Assembly: GCA_028285265.1 (NCBI GenBank)
Contig: JANQPX010000055.1
Coordinates: 62,001 to 126,000, forward strand
Length of the DNA: 64,000 bases
Origin: Geminicoccaceae bacterium
GTDB lineage: Bacteria > Pseudomonadota > Alphaproteobacteria > Geminicoccales > Geminicoccaceae
Direction of reading: 5' to 3'
Shown: in pieces, positions 34,772 to 44,219 of the stretch
Layout: every line of letters begins with the position of its first letter
Numbering within the stretch: position 1 is the stretch's first letter
Made by a program: the position numbers and the translations under genes
Notes under the pieces: generated by a model
The model's database searches: none
Seen by the model: the letters and a program-made list of their open reading frames with translations, nothing else
Told to the model about the DNA's origin: nothing

Positions 34772-36696
34772 CAGGCTTGCCCTCCCATGGCCAGGCCAGC
34801 TTTGGCTCTGCGCAGATCGAACATGATCAGAGCGATGCCGACCAACAAAGCCGACAGGTGAATCATCGGATCGAGAGCGAGAAGAGCGAAAGCGGTCACA
34901 AAGCGGAGCACCACTTCGACGAACGTCAGCCGCCCTCGATCAAAGGCGGATAAGGCTGATGAGAAGAGCCAGATGCAAAAGCAGGTGCGCACCACGATCC
35001 AAAGGAACGTGACGATGTCGAACTCTTCGACGATGAGAATCGTTGGATAAAATGCAAAGATGAAGGGAATGATGAACTTCGCCATGCCCAGGCGAAAGGA
35101 CATGAGCGCCGTCATCAAGGGATTGGCCTTCGCGATCGGGGCAGCTGCATAGGCGGCGATGGCAACGGGTGGTGTGAGGGATGAGGCGACGCCGTAATAG
35201 AAGACGAACATATGCGCTGTCAGCATCGATACGCCAAGTGCTTGGATAGCAGGTCCCATCACCAGGATGATGATCAGATAGGCCGGAAGCGTGGGCATGC
35301 CCATACCCAGGATCAGGGCGCCGGCCATAGCAACCAAGAGCGCTGAAAACAGGCTCTCGCCTCGGATCGACGAGATGACATTGGCCAGCTTGAGACCGAG
35401 ACCCGTTGAATCCAGCGAGCCGACAAGGATGCCGATGGCAGCAATAGCAATAAGTAGGGTCGCTCCCGATCTGGCGCCGGCCAGGAACGAATTCCAGACG
35501 CGCAAGGGATCCTTTCGCACGTCCGGGTTCACTACCGATAGTGCAAGCAGCACGACAACCGCATAGAAACCGGCCGCCGATGTCGAAAGACCCATGAGGA
35601 GTGATCCGATCACCGTCAGTATTGGGCCGACAAACAGGACCGCATTGATCATGTCGACGCGCGTAATCCGGTCGTCGATGGTGAGCGGCTGGACCTCGAT
35701 TCCCTGCCGGCGCGACTCAACCGTGACGGCGGCGAACAGGCTAAAATAGTAGAAGAGGGCCGGAAACAAGGCGGCGACGATCACGTTCAGATAGCCAGCC
35801 CCGGTAAGATCCGCCATCACCAGGGCTGCTGCCCCCATAATCGGCGGCATGATCTGACCGCCCGACGACGCGGTTGCCTCGATCCCGCCAGCAAAGGTTG
35901 GCGAAAAACCGCGTTTCTTGATCATCGGGATCGTGAAGGTGCCGGTGCCGACGATATTGGCCACCGTCGAGCCGGACATCGTGCCGAACATGGACGAAGC
36001 GAGAATCGCCGCATGGGCCGGCCCGCCGCGTGTACGTCTCGTTACGATGAACGCGAACTTCAAAAGCGTGGCGCCGGCCCCCGTTCCCTCCAAGAGTGTC
36101 CCGAAGATGATGAAGATAAAGACTGTGGACAGCACGATGTTCGTGATCGAACCGAACACGCCCTTGTTCGTGTTGTACCAAAGCGCTTCGGCAACTTCCT
36201 TCAGGGCAAAACCGGTGTGTGCAAGGATTCCGGGCATGTCCTTGCCGAAGAGAAGATAGATGACGGCAAGTGCGCCGACCGAAAACAGACCCCAGCCCCA
36301 GAGCCGGCGACAGAGCTCGAGGAACACGATGAGACCGGCCAGGGCGGGCCAGGCATCACTGTTCGAAACGTCGTAAAGCGCTTCCTCCATCTGGGTCTGG
36401 ACGTTGAAGAAGGACCAGATCGACCAGAGGCCTGCAATCAGAAGGGCGATGTCGATGACGTCATGCAGTCTCGCTGGCAGGGTGCCGCTGTCATTCGAGT
36501 CATAACGTTTTCGACGCGCTGCCAGGATGCCGACGACCAGCGCCAGTGCAAACCCACCGGCCCGATGCAGCTTAGGGTCAAGAAGGCCGATCCCAGAGCT
36601 GTAGAGCGCGATCAGTCCGAGCCCTAGGCAGGCGATACCCGATAGCCACATCAGGGCGCGGCTGTGGGCAGGGGACGCGTCGTCCGTTTCGGACAT
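34771..36696 (-). CDS. TRAP transporter fused permease (DctQM-type, TAXI system)
   Basis: 641 residues, the length of fused 4TM+12TM permeases. The N-terminal third holds the DctQ-like helices; the rest carries the DctM core (FIIFGTLLEGTGAGATLLKF, ASSMFGTMSGSTVANIVGTG, IEATASSGGQIMPPIMGAAA, GMGMPTLPAYLIIILVMGPA, GVASSLTPPVAIAAYAAAPI). It pairs with the TAXI binding protein encoded 79 bases upstream. Together they should import an anionic compound; the downstream sulfatase suggests a sulfated one. Confidence 0.93.
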   Translation of the reverse strand: MSETDDASPAHSRALMWLSGIACLGLGLIALYSSGIGLLDPKLHRAGGFALALVVGILAARRKRYDSNDSGTLPARLHDVIDIALLIAGLWSIWSFFNVQTQMEEALYDVSNSDAWPALAGLIVFLELCRRLWGWGLFSVGALAVIYLLFGKDMPGILAHTGFALKEVAEALWYNTNKGVFGSITNIVLSTVFIFIIFGTLLEGTGAGATLLKFAFIVTRRTRGGPAHAAILASSMFGTMSGSTVANIVGTGTFTIPMIKKRGFSPTFAGGIEATASSGGQIMPPIMGAAALVMADLTGAGYLNVIVAALFPALFYYFSLFAAVTVESRRQGIEVQPLTIDDRITRVDMINAVLFVGPILTVIGSLLMGLSTSAAGFYAVVVLLALSVVNPDVRKDPLRVWNSFLAGARSGATLLIAIAAIGILVGSLDSTGLGLKLANVISSIRGESLFSALLVAMAGALILGMGMPTLPAYLIIILVMGPAIQALGVSMLTAHMFVFYYGVASSLTPPVAIAAYAAAPIAKANPLMTALMSFRLGMAKFIIPFIFAFYPTILIVEEFDIVTFLWIVVRTCFCIWLFSSALSAFDRGRLTFVEVVLRFVTAFALLALDPMIHLSALLVGIALIMFDLRRAKAGLAMGGQA

Positions 36697-36755
36697 CGCT
36701 GATCTCCGTCATCCCAATAATGAGGTCGGGCGAGGCGGCGCCGTCCCTAAGATCC

Positions 36756-36768
36756 GGGCGCAGCGCCC
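36756..36768 (-). terminator. Short G+C hairpin between the TAXI binding-protein gene and its permease
   Basis: GGGCG and CGCCC pair around CAG, just downstream of the binding-protein stop on the minus strand. Short and without a T-run; it parallels the stronger hairpin in the other TRAP operon and could likewise favour the binding-protein mRNA. Confidence 0.3.
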
Positions 36769-36775
36769 CGCTTGC

Positions 36776-37789
36776 TTATTCGGCGGCGCGCAGCTCGTCA
36801 GGAATGTCGAAGCCCGCTTCCTCGTAATAGCGAAGCGCACCTGGATGGAGCGGAACGTTCACGGCCGTAAAGGCGGTTGCCTTGGTCACTTCCTTCAAAA
36901 AGAACGCGGTGGCCTGGACCTCCTCGATGTTCTCCCAAAAGGATTTGGTGGCCTCGTAAACCGTGTCGTCCGGTGCGCCTTGATGCGTGCCCACGAACTG
37001 GAAAAACCCGAGCGCCGTGATCTCACCTTCGGTCAGCTGCCCCTTGTAGATACCGCCGTCGAAGCTCGCCATGCCGCGACCCGGCCGGCCGAATAGGTTC
37101 TGCATGGCTTCGGAGGAGACAACGTCTTCGGGGATGGACAGTACGCGGAACTCGCCGGAGAGACCGAACTGTTCGATATTCGCCGAGCCGATTTCCGCAG
37201 GCCTTACCATCATATCGATCTTGCCGTCGGCGAGCGCTGTATAACCCTCACCCCAGCTGAGACGTACCGCCGTGTAGTCCTGATTGGCTTCATAGCCGGT
37301 GATGATCTTGATCAACGCTTCGGAAGTAGCCGAGGCCGACCCAGCAGGAGGCCCGGTAAAGACCGTTTTGCCCTTGATGTCCTGCCAATCCTCGATGCCT
37401 GATCCGGCAAGCGTCACAGGGTGGTAGGCTCCGGCTTTGAAGCCGAGGATCGCGCGGAGGTTCTTCGAGAGTTCAGGCGCATCGTCGATGTTTTCATACA
37501 TCCTCTTCTGACCCGCCATCAGGTTGACCAAGGAAGGCACCGACGAGAAGAAGTCGATTTCGCCCTTGGCCCCCTTCAACATGGACTTGGTTAACGTCTG
37601 TCCGGCATTCACCTGAATCTCGACACCCGCCTTGCCCGCCTGATTGGCGAAGGCGACGAACATGGTGTGCACGGGATCGCCGACACCGGCGGTCTCGCCC
37701 TTAAAGATCTCTGCCGACGCATTGGCCGGCAAGACCAAAACCACAACGGCGACCATCGCCGCTTTTGTTAATCTCATGCCATTGAACAT
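36776..37789 (-). CDS. TAXI-family TRAP transporter solute-binding protein
   Basis: 337 residues from ATG 37789 (GGGAGAGC upstream). A signal peptide (KAAMVAVVVLVLPANASA) is followed by a TAXI body: VEIQVNAGQTLTKSMLKGAKGEIDFFSSVP, LKGKTVFTGPPAGSA-like stretch (here DIKGKTVFTGPPAGSASATS), KIITGYEANQDYTAVRLSWG and DGKIDMMVRP. TAXI proteins bind small acidic or amino-acid-like ligands. The unit is divergent from a LysR gene, which probably controls it. Confidence 0.88.
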   Translation of the reverse strand: MFNGMRLTKAAMVAVVVLVLPANASAEIFKGETAGVGDPVHTMFVAFANQAGKAGVEIQVNAGQTLTKSMLKGAKGEIDFFSSVPSLVNLMAGQKRMYENIDDAPELSKNLRAILGFKAGAYHPVTLAGSGIEDWQDIKGKTVFTGPPAGSASATSEALIKIITGYEANQDYTAVRLSWGEGYTALADGKIDMMVRPAEIGSANIEQFGLSGEFRVLSIPEDVVSSEAMQNLFGRPGRGMASFDGGIYKGQLTEGEITALGFFQFVGTHQGAPDDTVYEATKSFWENIEEVQATAFFLKEVTKATAFTAVNVPLHPGALRYYEEAGFDIPDELRAAE

Positions 37790-37866
37790 CAAGCTCTCCC
37801 TTTGTTGGCTTCACCCTAGCAAAGTCGACGCATTGCAGATAATTCTATTTTCATGGCATTACATAA

Positions 37867-38781
37867 GTGATTGGTATGAAACCTGATCCAAGGCACCTTG
37901 CTCAACTCTCCGTGATCGTCGAGGCAGGCTCATTTCAAATTGCGGCCGATCGCATTGGCCTGACTCAACCCGCACTCAGCCGCAACATGCGCGCTCTGGA
38001 GGAGCGCTTGGGAGCTCCGGTCTTTCAGCGGGAAGGACGGCGATCAGTACCGAATGGGCTTGGACGGCGGTTAGCACAGGCTGGCCTCGCCATCCGCATC
38101 GCCGAAGAGCAGGCAAGCGCTCATGCGGCCTTGGCGGCCTCTGGTTCGATCGGCGAGCTTAGAATAGGAGCGCCGCCGATCGTGGCCGGCCGGTTTCTCA
38201 CCGGAACGCTCTCCACCTTCATCGCGGCCAATCCACACTGCGTTGTCGAGCTTCGCGTCGGCCTGGTGCACGAGTTGCGCTCAATGCTGGAGCGCGGTCA
38301 GATCGACGTCGTCGTCGGCCCGCGCAGCCTCGCTGACCCGACCGAAGGGCTGGACTTTCTGCCGCTGATCGATGATCGAATCGGCGTTCTCTGTCGGACG
38401 GGCCATCCGCTGACTCGCCGTGAAGAGGTTTCGCCTGCGGATCTGGAAGCCTCAATTTGGCTTGCCCATTCGCGCGGTAGCCTGCTTCGCCAACAGACCG
38501 AGGCCGCCATGATTTCTTCAGGCGTGCAGCAGATCCAGATCGGTTGCGAGACCGATTCGATCCGATCTGTTCTCGAAATTGTGGCCGAAACCGACTTGAT
38601 CACCACTATGCCCAGGGTGACGACGCTGCCGTATCTCGAGGGCCGGCTGACCTTCCTCGGATTCGATCATCTTCAGTTTCATCGCCCCCTGGGGGCCATC
38701 CGCCGTAAGGCCATGTCAACGAATCAGGTCGTTGACAGTTTTCTCCGTCAACTTGTTGCCTCGATTGGAGAAGCGGCCTGA
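37867..38781 (+). CDS. LysR-family transcriptional regulator
   Basis: 304 residues with the N-terminal winged helix (LSVIVEAGSFQIAADRIGLTQPALSRNMRALEERLG, motifs at about 14-48) and a two-lobe effector domain (IGELRIGAPPIVAGRFL; VVVGPRSLADPTEGLDFLPL). The start may be GTG 37867 or ATG 37876; neither has a good ribosome site. It is divergent from the TAXI transporter-sulfatase operon across a 77-base gap, the usual place for a LysR regulator and its target promoter. Confidence 0.88.
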   Translation: MIGMKPDPRHLAQLSVIVEAGSFQIAADRIGLTQPALSRNMRALEERLGAPVFQREGRRSVPNGLGRRLAQAGLAIRIAEEQASAHAALAASGSIGELRIGAPPIVAGRFLTGTLSTFIAANPHCVVELRVGLVHELRSMLERGQIDVVVGPRSLADPTEGLDFLPLIDDRIGVLCRTGHPLTRREEVSPADLEASIWLAHSRGSLLRQQTEAAMISSGVQQIQIGCETDSIRSVLEIVAETDLITTMPRVTTLPYLEGRLTFLGFDHLQFHRPLGAIRRKAMSTNQVVDSFLRQLVASIGEAA

Positions 38782-39074
38782 GTGGGGATGAGACGACATC
38801 ATCAATTGCCAAGCGTGCTCTTCGTGTTGCAAGGCACCTTTTCAATCGCTCTTGCCCCTTCAGAGGCCCGACTATTCTTCGAGGCCTGAATTCAGCGTGG
38901 CAGGACATCCAACGCGATCGTTCAGCTGCCTTGGCGTCAGCCCATCGTGAGGCCGCCCATCTCGGTCACGATGACACCGTGAAGCGCGTTCTGATCGACA
39001 TTGCTCGACACTCATGGCCGAGTGGGGTGAAGCACTCACAAAGTCCGTGGATGACGATCGGCTGCATTTGCCGG

Positions 39075-39950
39075 CTAAATCTCCTTGTCGACAGTCTCGT
39101 TTAGCAAGCTCAGAACGGCATTGACTGATGGCGACCTGTTGGAGGGCGTCGCGAAGACGAAGGTGTCGAGAATGGGGAGTGCTGGAAATCCGTCCTCGGT
39201 GTTTTGGAGGACGCGCAGATCATGGGTCACGAGATCCTTCGGAGCGACGGTAACGGCCAATCCAGCATTGACGGCACATTCGAGGCCTGCGCGGCTGGGG
39301 CTCTCATAGGCAAGGCGGTAGGGAATTCCGGAGTCATCAAGGGCGGATAGCGCAGCTTTCCGATAGATGCATCCGGGACCGAAGATGGCGAGCGGCACGG
39401 GCCTTTGCCTATCGACGTCCGAGTGCACAGCGCAGGCCCAAACAAGCGGCGAGCGGCTTACCAGCCTCGCGCCATCGCGGTTGTCATGCTGGGTGACGAA
39501 GGCGATATCGATCTCCCCTGCATCCAGCGCATCCAAGGCTTCCCAGCTCCGATTGCAGCGCAGCTCGACGTCGATCATGGGATGGCGCGCATGAAGCTTC
39601 TCTAAGACCTTCGGCATGTAGCACATGGTGATATCTGTGATGCCGAGCCTCACCTGGCCCGGTGACATATGCCGTCCCAGCTCGACCAGAACCTCATCGG
39701 TCATCCGGTTCATGCGGTGCGCGAATCGAAGGAGGATTTCTCCCTCTTGAGTGAGCTTTATGCCGCGTCCCTGTCGCTTGAACAGGCGGACCTTAAGCAT
39801 CTCTTCCAGCCGTCTGATTTGCATGCTGACCGCGGACTGGACGCAATTCAGGCGTTCGGCAGCACGGGTGAAATGCTGCATCTCCGCTACCACAGCAAAT
39901 GTGCGAAGGAGACCGCTATCAATTGGCAGGGCGTTTTTCATCATCACCAT
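39075..39950 (-). CDS. LysR-family transcriptional regulator
   Basis: 291 residues, LysR winged helix at the N-terminus (LRTFAVVAEMQHFTRAAERL, CVQSAVSMQIRRLEEMLKVRLF) and an effector domain (GQVRLGITDITMCYMPKVLE; ELRCNRSWEALDALDAGEIDIAFV). Divergent from the MFS transporter gene at 40042 with a palindrome between the two, so it probably regulates that transporter. The first 293 bases downstream of the previous LysR gene (38782-39074) contain nothing I can name. Confidence 0.9.
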   Translation of the reverse strand: MVMMKNALPIDSGLLRTFAVVAEMQHFTRAAERLNCVQSAVSMQIRRLEEMLKVRLFKRQGRGIKLTQEGEILLRFAHRMNRMTDEVLVELGRHMSPGQVRLGITDITMCYMPKVLEKLHARHPMIDVELRCNRSWEALDALDAGEIDIAFVTQHDNRDGARLVSRSPLVWACAVHSDVDRQRPVPLAIFGPGCIYRKAALSALDDSGIPYRLAYESPSRAGLECAVNAGLAVTVAPKDLVTHDLRVLQNTEDGFPALPILDTFVFATPSNRSPSVNAVLSLLNETVDKEI

Positions 39951-39955
39951 CCGTG

Positions 39956-39978
39956 ATGAGTTGATCGAATCAATTCAT
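39956..39978. promoter_or_regulatory. LysR-type operator palindrome between the LysR and MFS genes
   Basis: ATGAGTTGAT and ATCAATTCAT are inverted copies (9 of 10) around CGA. The core TTGAT-CGA-ATCAA is perfect. It begins 6 bases upstream of the LysR start and lies before the MFS gene, as expected for a LysR recognition site that serves both promoters. Confidence 0.6.
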
Positions 39979-40041
39979 TGGAATGATGAATGTGTATCGA
40001 TCAGATTGCAAGAAGGGAAACCTCTCACATCAGGCGGGTTC

Positions 40042-41232
40042 ATGTCCAAGCGCCTTTGGATCATCATCATTTGTGCAGGCTCGATCATTGGTCTGTCGGT
40101 CGGGTTGCGTCAGGCTATGGGGCTGTTTTTGGAGCCCTTTTCCACTCAACTCAGCCTTGGGCGCGAGACCTTTGCGCTTGCGATGGGTTTGATGAACCTG
40201 TTCTGGGGGCTTGGAGCTCCCTTTGCCGGCGCTATTGCGGATCGATATGGTGCCGGCCGCGTTGCGGTTCTCGGAGGTGCTGCATATGCGGCTGGGCTCC
40301 TGATCATGATGACCTCGCCGAGCGGTGAGCATCTACTGATTGGTGGCACGCTCATCGGCCTCGGCCTCAGTGGCACGGGTTTCACTGTCGTGCTGGGCGT
40401 TGTCGGCCGCAGCGCACCGGAGCACCGTCGCAGCCAAGCGCTCGGACTGGCGTCGGTCGGTGGCTCAATCGGCCAGTTCGCAGCACTGCCCTACACCTAT
40501 GCAATGATTGAAGGCTTTGGCTGGATTGCAGCCCTTGGCATCCTCGCCGTAACAGCCTTTCTCATCGTCCCCCTCGCCTATGGGATCGCGGGAAGACCGC
40601 AGGACACGATAAGCGCGGGGTCACAGAACATTCGCCATGCTCTTAGAACGGCGTCCAACATCCCAAGCTTCTGGCTCCTCAATGCCGGATTCTTCGTCTG
40701 CGGGTTCCATCTTGCCTTTGTCGGTGTTCATCTGCCTGCATTTCTCGCAGACGAGGGATTCGCACCCTGGCTTGCGACGGCCGCACTCACAGCGGTCGGC
40801 GCTACCAATATCATTGGCGTCTATACATTCGGGATCCTCGGCGGTCTCTACTCAAAAAAGATGCTTTTGAGCGGCCTCTACCTTGCACGCGCAGTGGTTT
40901 TCTCTCTGTTCATCGTCACCCCGATCAACGAAGCCTCTGTCCTTCTCTTTGGTGCAACCATTGGCTTCCTCTGGCTTGGTACCGTCCCGCTGACCAGCGG
41001 GCTGGTTGGTCACATCTTCGGCACGCGTTACATGTCCATGCTCTTTGGCATCGTCTTTCTCGGTCATCAGTTTGGCGGGTTTCTGGGCGCCTGGCTCGCA
41101 GGCATGGCTTTCGACAGACTCGGTTCATACGACGCGATCTGGTGGTTGAGCGTTCTGCTTGGACTGCTCTCCGCCGCCCTTCATTGGCCGATTGACGAGC
41201 GCGAATTACCAGAGATGCAAGCAGCAACGTAG
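40042..41232 (+). CDS. Major facilitator superfamily transporter
   Basis: From ATG 40042 the protein is 396 residues, a normal 12-helix MFS length. Seen are GLSVGLRQAMGLFLEPFS in helix 1, the loop 2-3 motif GAIADRYGAGRVAVLGGA (about 70) and a second half starting FWLLNAGFFVCGFHLAFVGV. The pattern is that of the monocarboxylate/oxalate-type carriers found widely next to LysR genes. An in-frame upstream extension to 39751 would cross the LysR gene and is not used. The substrate cannot be told. Confidence 0.87.
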   Translation: MSKRLWIIIICAGSIIGLSVGLRQAMGLFLEPFSTQLSLGRETFALAMGLMNLFWGLGAPFAGAIADRYGAGRVAVLGGAAYAAGLLIMMTSPSGEHLLIGGTLIGLGLSGTGFTVVLGVVGRSAPEHRRSQALGLASVGGSIGQFAALPYTYAMIEGFGWIAALGILAVTAFLIVPLAYGIAGRPQDTISAGSQNIRHALRTASNIPSFWLLNAGFFVCGFHLAFVGVHLPAFLADEGFAPWLATAALTAVGATNIIGVYTFGILGGLYSKKMLLSGLYLARAVVFSLFIVTPINEASVLLFGATIGFLWLGTVPLTSGLVGHIFGTRYMSMLFGIVFLGHQFGGFLGAWLAGMAFDRLGSYDAIWWLSVLLGLLSAALHWPIDERELPEMQAAT

Positions 41233-41285
41233 AACTCTCACTGACACGCCACATGATCGGGCAACGCAGCCAAAAGGAGAATGGA

Positions 41286-41615
41286 ATGAAGTCGAATGGC
41301 CCTGTCTTGCGCGTTTTCGAAGCACGCACAAAACCCAATTGTAGGGAGAAGCTCCTTCAGAACTTTGCCACGACGTCAGCTCATGTCGTTCGAGGCGAGC
41401 CTGGCAATCGCGGCTACTTCTTTGGTCGTTGTGTGCACGAGGACCAAAACACCGTCATCTTCGTCTCCGTCTGGAAAGATCTGGCCGCCGTTCAGGACCG
41501 ATTTGGCGATGACTGGCAGGTCTCATACCTGCCGGAGGGGTATGACGAGCTCATCGACGACTGTTCGCTGCGTCACATCGACTTGAGCCAAGGATGGCAC
41601 GTTGCCGGGCTCTAA
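41286..41615 (+). CDS. Antibiotic biosynthesis monooxygenase (ABM) domain protein
   Basis: 109 residues from ATG 41286 (AAAAGGAG 7 bases upstream). It looks like a dimeric ferredoxin-like ABM domain: LRVFEARTKPNCREKLLQNF, GNRGYFFGRCVHEDQNTVIF and VSVWKDLAAVQDRFG, where the VSxWxDxxA pattern is typical. Such small proteins oxidise quinol-like compounds or only bind small ligands. It follows the MFS gene by 53 bases, so it may share its transcript. Confidence 0.7.
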   Translation: MKSNGPVLRVFEARTKPNCREKLLQNFATTSAHVVRGEPGNRGYFFGRCVHEDQNTVIFVSVWKDLAAVQDRFGDDWQVSYLPEGYDELIDDCSLRHIDLSQGWHVAGL

Positions 41616-41848
41616 GGTCGCTTGGGCGAACTCGCCGTGTCGCCTTCTCGATAGAAACAATTGGCCCGGCACGCCTCCCGCTCGACGCTACTCGCGACGC
41701 CTTCTTCAAGATCTTCCTCTATGCGTGCACGGGACGCATGGGCTTGTCTCGGATGGAAATTGACAGAAAGTGCGTTGCTTCGGATGTGTGCAAATCCGTG
41801 CGGTGCTAGGGTCTCTCTTGAGGATTGTTTTTATCTGGTGAGGGCCCG

Positions 41849-42715
41849 ATGACCGCTACGTTTTCACGTTGGCCACATGCCGATTTCGACCCCAAAGGGG
41901 CCTATGTTCCCTTTCCAGAGGACGTTCTTTCAGATCTGCTTCGGGACGAGGACGAGCCTGTTACCCAGACCACGAAGGACTGGGCCGTAGCGCTGATGCA
42001 ACGGCATGTGCACAGTGGGAACGGCTTTGTTGTCATCGACGGCGAAAGTTATAGGGACCTGAGCCCAGATCAGCGCATAGGGTTAACCAAGCGCTTCGCA
42101 CCTTGCCTCGGCAAGCCCATTGTTCACCACTCCAAGCATCTTAAGCAGGGCCTTGTTACCGACATCAAAGACAAAGGGGTCCGGTTTAAAAGTAGCAAGG
42201 ATCAGAACTTTAACGCCTCAAACCAGGAAGCGATCGAACATACCGAGTCGACCGAGTTGCCTAAGCCCATCGGAGCGTTTCTTTTACACAACATTCAGCC
42301 GGCCTATGAGGGGGGTGCCAACAGGTTTGTGAATGCGTACACGCTGCTGGAGCAACTCGAGGGCGAGAACTCGAACTATGTTGATGTCTTGAAGCGGCCG
42401 TTCATTTTCGACACCGCACGGGGCGAACAAGTTGAAGCGCCGATTGTGTCCTATGACAATCAGGGTCATCTCGATTTCAGGTGGATGTTCGCCTTTTTAG
42501 AGAATGGCCGTCCGTTCACGAAACACTGGGACGGATTTGTCCAGGAGGCGATAGACGCAACACGCAATCTTATGGACAAACTTCGTATCAGAATCACTCT
42601 GGCCAAGGGCGACATCATTGTTGTGAACAACAAGATGGTGCTCCATGCGAGGGATGGTTTCGTGGACCATCCAGATCACCCACCACGGTGGCTGCTGCGC
42701 AGTTGGTTCGCGTAG
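41849..42715 (+). CDS. TauD/clavaminate synthase-like Fe(II)/2-oxoglutarate dioxygenase
   Basis: 288 residues from ATG 41849. Motifs of the fold: an iron-binding H-x-E (EHTESTEL, Glu instead of the commoner Asp), FLLHNIQPAYEGGANRFVNA (2-oxoglutarate side) and the distal His/Arg block VLHARDGFVDHPDHPPRWLLRSW. Family members hydroxylate or desaturate small substrates such as taurine, betaines (gamma-butyrobetaine) or amino acids. It stands alone between the ABM gene and an intergenic remnant. The substrate is unknown. Confidence 0.8.
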   Translation: MTATFSRWPHADFDPKGAYVPFPEDVLSDLLRDEDEPVTQTTKDWAVALMQRHVHSGNGFVVIDGESYRDLSPDQRIGLTKRFAPCLGKPIVHHSKHLKQGLVTDIKDKGVRFKSSKDQNFNASNQEAIEHTESTELPKPIGAFLLHNIQPAYEGGANRFVNAYTLLEQLEGENSNYVDVLKRPFIFDTARGEQVEAPIVSYDNQGHLDFRWMFAFLENGRPFTKHWDGFVQEAIDATRNLMDKLRIRITLAKGDIIVVNNKMVLHARDGFVDHPDHPPRWLLRSWFA

Positions 42716-43194
42716 TTCGATCCGATAGCTTCTGTTTATTCGGCGCCTGATAGACGGTTGGCCTAGACATGGAAGGCACCTCAGCAAGCTCGCTGACGGA
42801 ATCGTTGCTTGCAGCGTATCATGCAACAACGTTTTCACCGTCGTTTTTCGGATATCTTTGCTTGCTTGTCCTGCAGTTTGACCTTCGTGTAGTCAATCAT
42901 CCTGGTTTTGCCTGAGGTCGGCTTTGAACTCGGTGAAAGTGGTCAGGGTGTTGATGAGTACAGAATCGATTAGGTCGTAGACTGCCGCGCTTGGGGCGAG
43001 CTTGACGGCCTCAGCCTTAAGCAGATCTGCGATGGCCCGTGCATCTGGAACGGAGCGGGCCTTAGGCAACAGGCGGCATGTCTACCGAAGAGCTGACGAT
43101 AAGCGGCCTCGCCTTAAACCGGCGGCTACGGATATAATTGCTCGCGAGTGCGCGATCCCTTGAATGTTGTTCAGGTTTGGGTCAGCGTTAGGGG
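42716..43194. other. 479-base stretch holding remnants of a minus-strand gene pair
   Basis: No complete gene. The minus strand keeps a 60-codon open frame (42893-43080, listed separately), overlapped at its stop by ATGATTGA, where a second short frame of 21 codons starts (MIDYTKVKLQDKQAKISEKRR). The plus strand just upstream of the LysR gene at 43195 would carry its promoter; none is clear. Confidence 0.4.
42893..43080 (-). pseudogene. C-terminal remnant of an unidentified protein
   Basis: An open frame without an ATG gives a protein-like sequence (KARSVPDARAIADLLKAEAV, LAPSAAVYDLIDSVLINTL, TTFTEFKADLRQNQDD) ending at TGA 42893. Codon choice resembles that of the neighbours, and it ends with an ATGATTGA coupling to a second short frame. 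I read it as the 3' end of a deleted gene. The family is not recognised. Confidence 0.35.
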
Positions 43195-44094
43195 ATGCCG
43201 AAACCAAAATTGACGCTGCCGCCATTTGCTGCGCTTCGCGCGTTTCACGCTGTGGCAATTCACGATCGCTTCAAAGATGCTGCAGAGAGCCTCGGCCTTA
43301 CCGAATCAGCCATCAGTCATCAAATTCGTCGGCTCGAGGAATTCTTGCACGCGTCGCTGATCGATCGATCCGGGCCACGTCCGATATTGAGTGAGCTGGG
43401 AGAGCGCTATCTTGCGCAGATTGAACCCGCTCTTCGGCAAATCCATGCCGCAACTGATGCTATTCTTCCGGCGAGTGGCCGGCGAGCCGTTCGTCTGACC
43501 TTACCGTCGTCCTTTGCGGCTATGTGGCTTGTCCCGAAGCTTGGAGTTTTTGAAGAGGCCGAGCCAGACATCGATTTACAATTGATCATGACGACGCGTG
43601 TGGTCGATCTTCAGCGCGAACAGGTAGACTTGGCGATTCGTCATGGGAAAGGGCCATGGCCTGACGTTGAGTCCAAGTTTTTGCTTGAAGAAACGGCGAT
43701 GCCAGTTTGCGCACCTGGCTATCTCAAGGACGATCATGACATGTCGTCATCTTTGCCGCGACAGGCGCGTTTTTTGGTCAATAGACAGATTCCAGACGAG
43801 TGGACGGAATGGGCTAAAGCCCGTGGTATCAAGCCCCCGGTCAGTGAGCAGCTTATGGTCCTCGATAGCATGGAGCAGGCGTTACAGATCGCTGAGACGG
43901 GGCATGGCCTAGCAATGGGACGTCGGCCGGTGGTCGATCGTTGGCTAGAACGTGCCCGGCTGGTGACACCGTTTGGTGGGGCCAAGCCGACCGGCGCCGC
44001 CTACCATCTTTGCCGTCCAATCGATACCACTCTAGGCGCTGCTGCGCGACGATTGGAGGCGTGGCTGATGCGCGAGGCTGGTCAAGCCTCTTAG
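43195..44094 (+). CDS. LysR-family regulator, GcvA-like
   Basis: 299 residues. LPPFAALRAFHAVAIHDRFK and DAAESLGLTESAISHQIRRL are the GcvA-type winged helix; ALRQIHAATDAIL, RRAVRLTLPSSFAAMWLVPK and VVDLQREQVDLAIRHGKGPW continue with the effector domain as in GcvA/AmpR relatives. It is followed at 126 bases by the CmcJ-like oxygenase on the same strand, which may be its target. Confidence 0.9.
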   Translation: MPKPKLTLPPFAALRAFHAVAIHDRFKDAAESLGLTESAISHQIRRLEEFLHASLIDRSGPRPILSELGERYLAQIEPALRQIHAATDAILPASGRRAVRLTLPSSFAAMWLVPKLGVFEEAEPDIDLQLIMTTRVVDLQREQVDLAIRHGKGPWPDVESKFLLEETAMPVCAPGYLKDDHDMSSSLPRQARFLVNRQIPDEWTEWAKARGIKPPVSEQLMVLDSMEQALQIAETGHGLAMGRRPVVDRWLERARLVTPFGGAKPTGAAYHLCRPIDTTLGAAARRLEAWLMREAGQAS

Positions 44095-44219
44095 CCACAA
44101 AGCTTGAAATTAATTCAAGTCAACCTGAAGCGAAGTCGATGGATCTGCAAGCCACAATCGCCAACTCTCGGCGAAGTGATGCGCCATACATCCGGGCGCC
44201 TTTCGACAAGGAGATCGTC

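Noticed and set aside
38782..39074. Short minus-strand frame ending HGVIVTEMGGLTMG near 38945
   Set aside because: Only about 25 codons, no ATG and no family recognised; too little to call a remnant.
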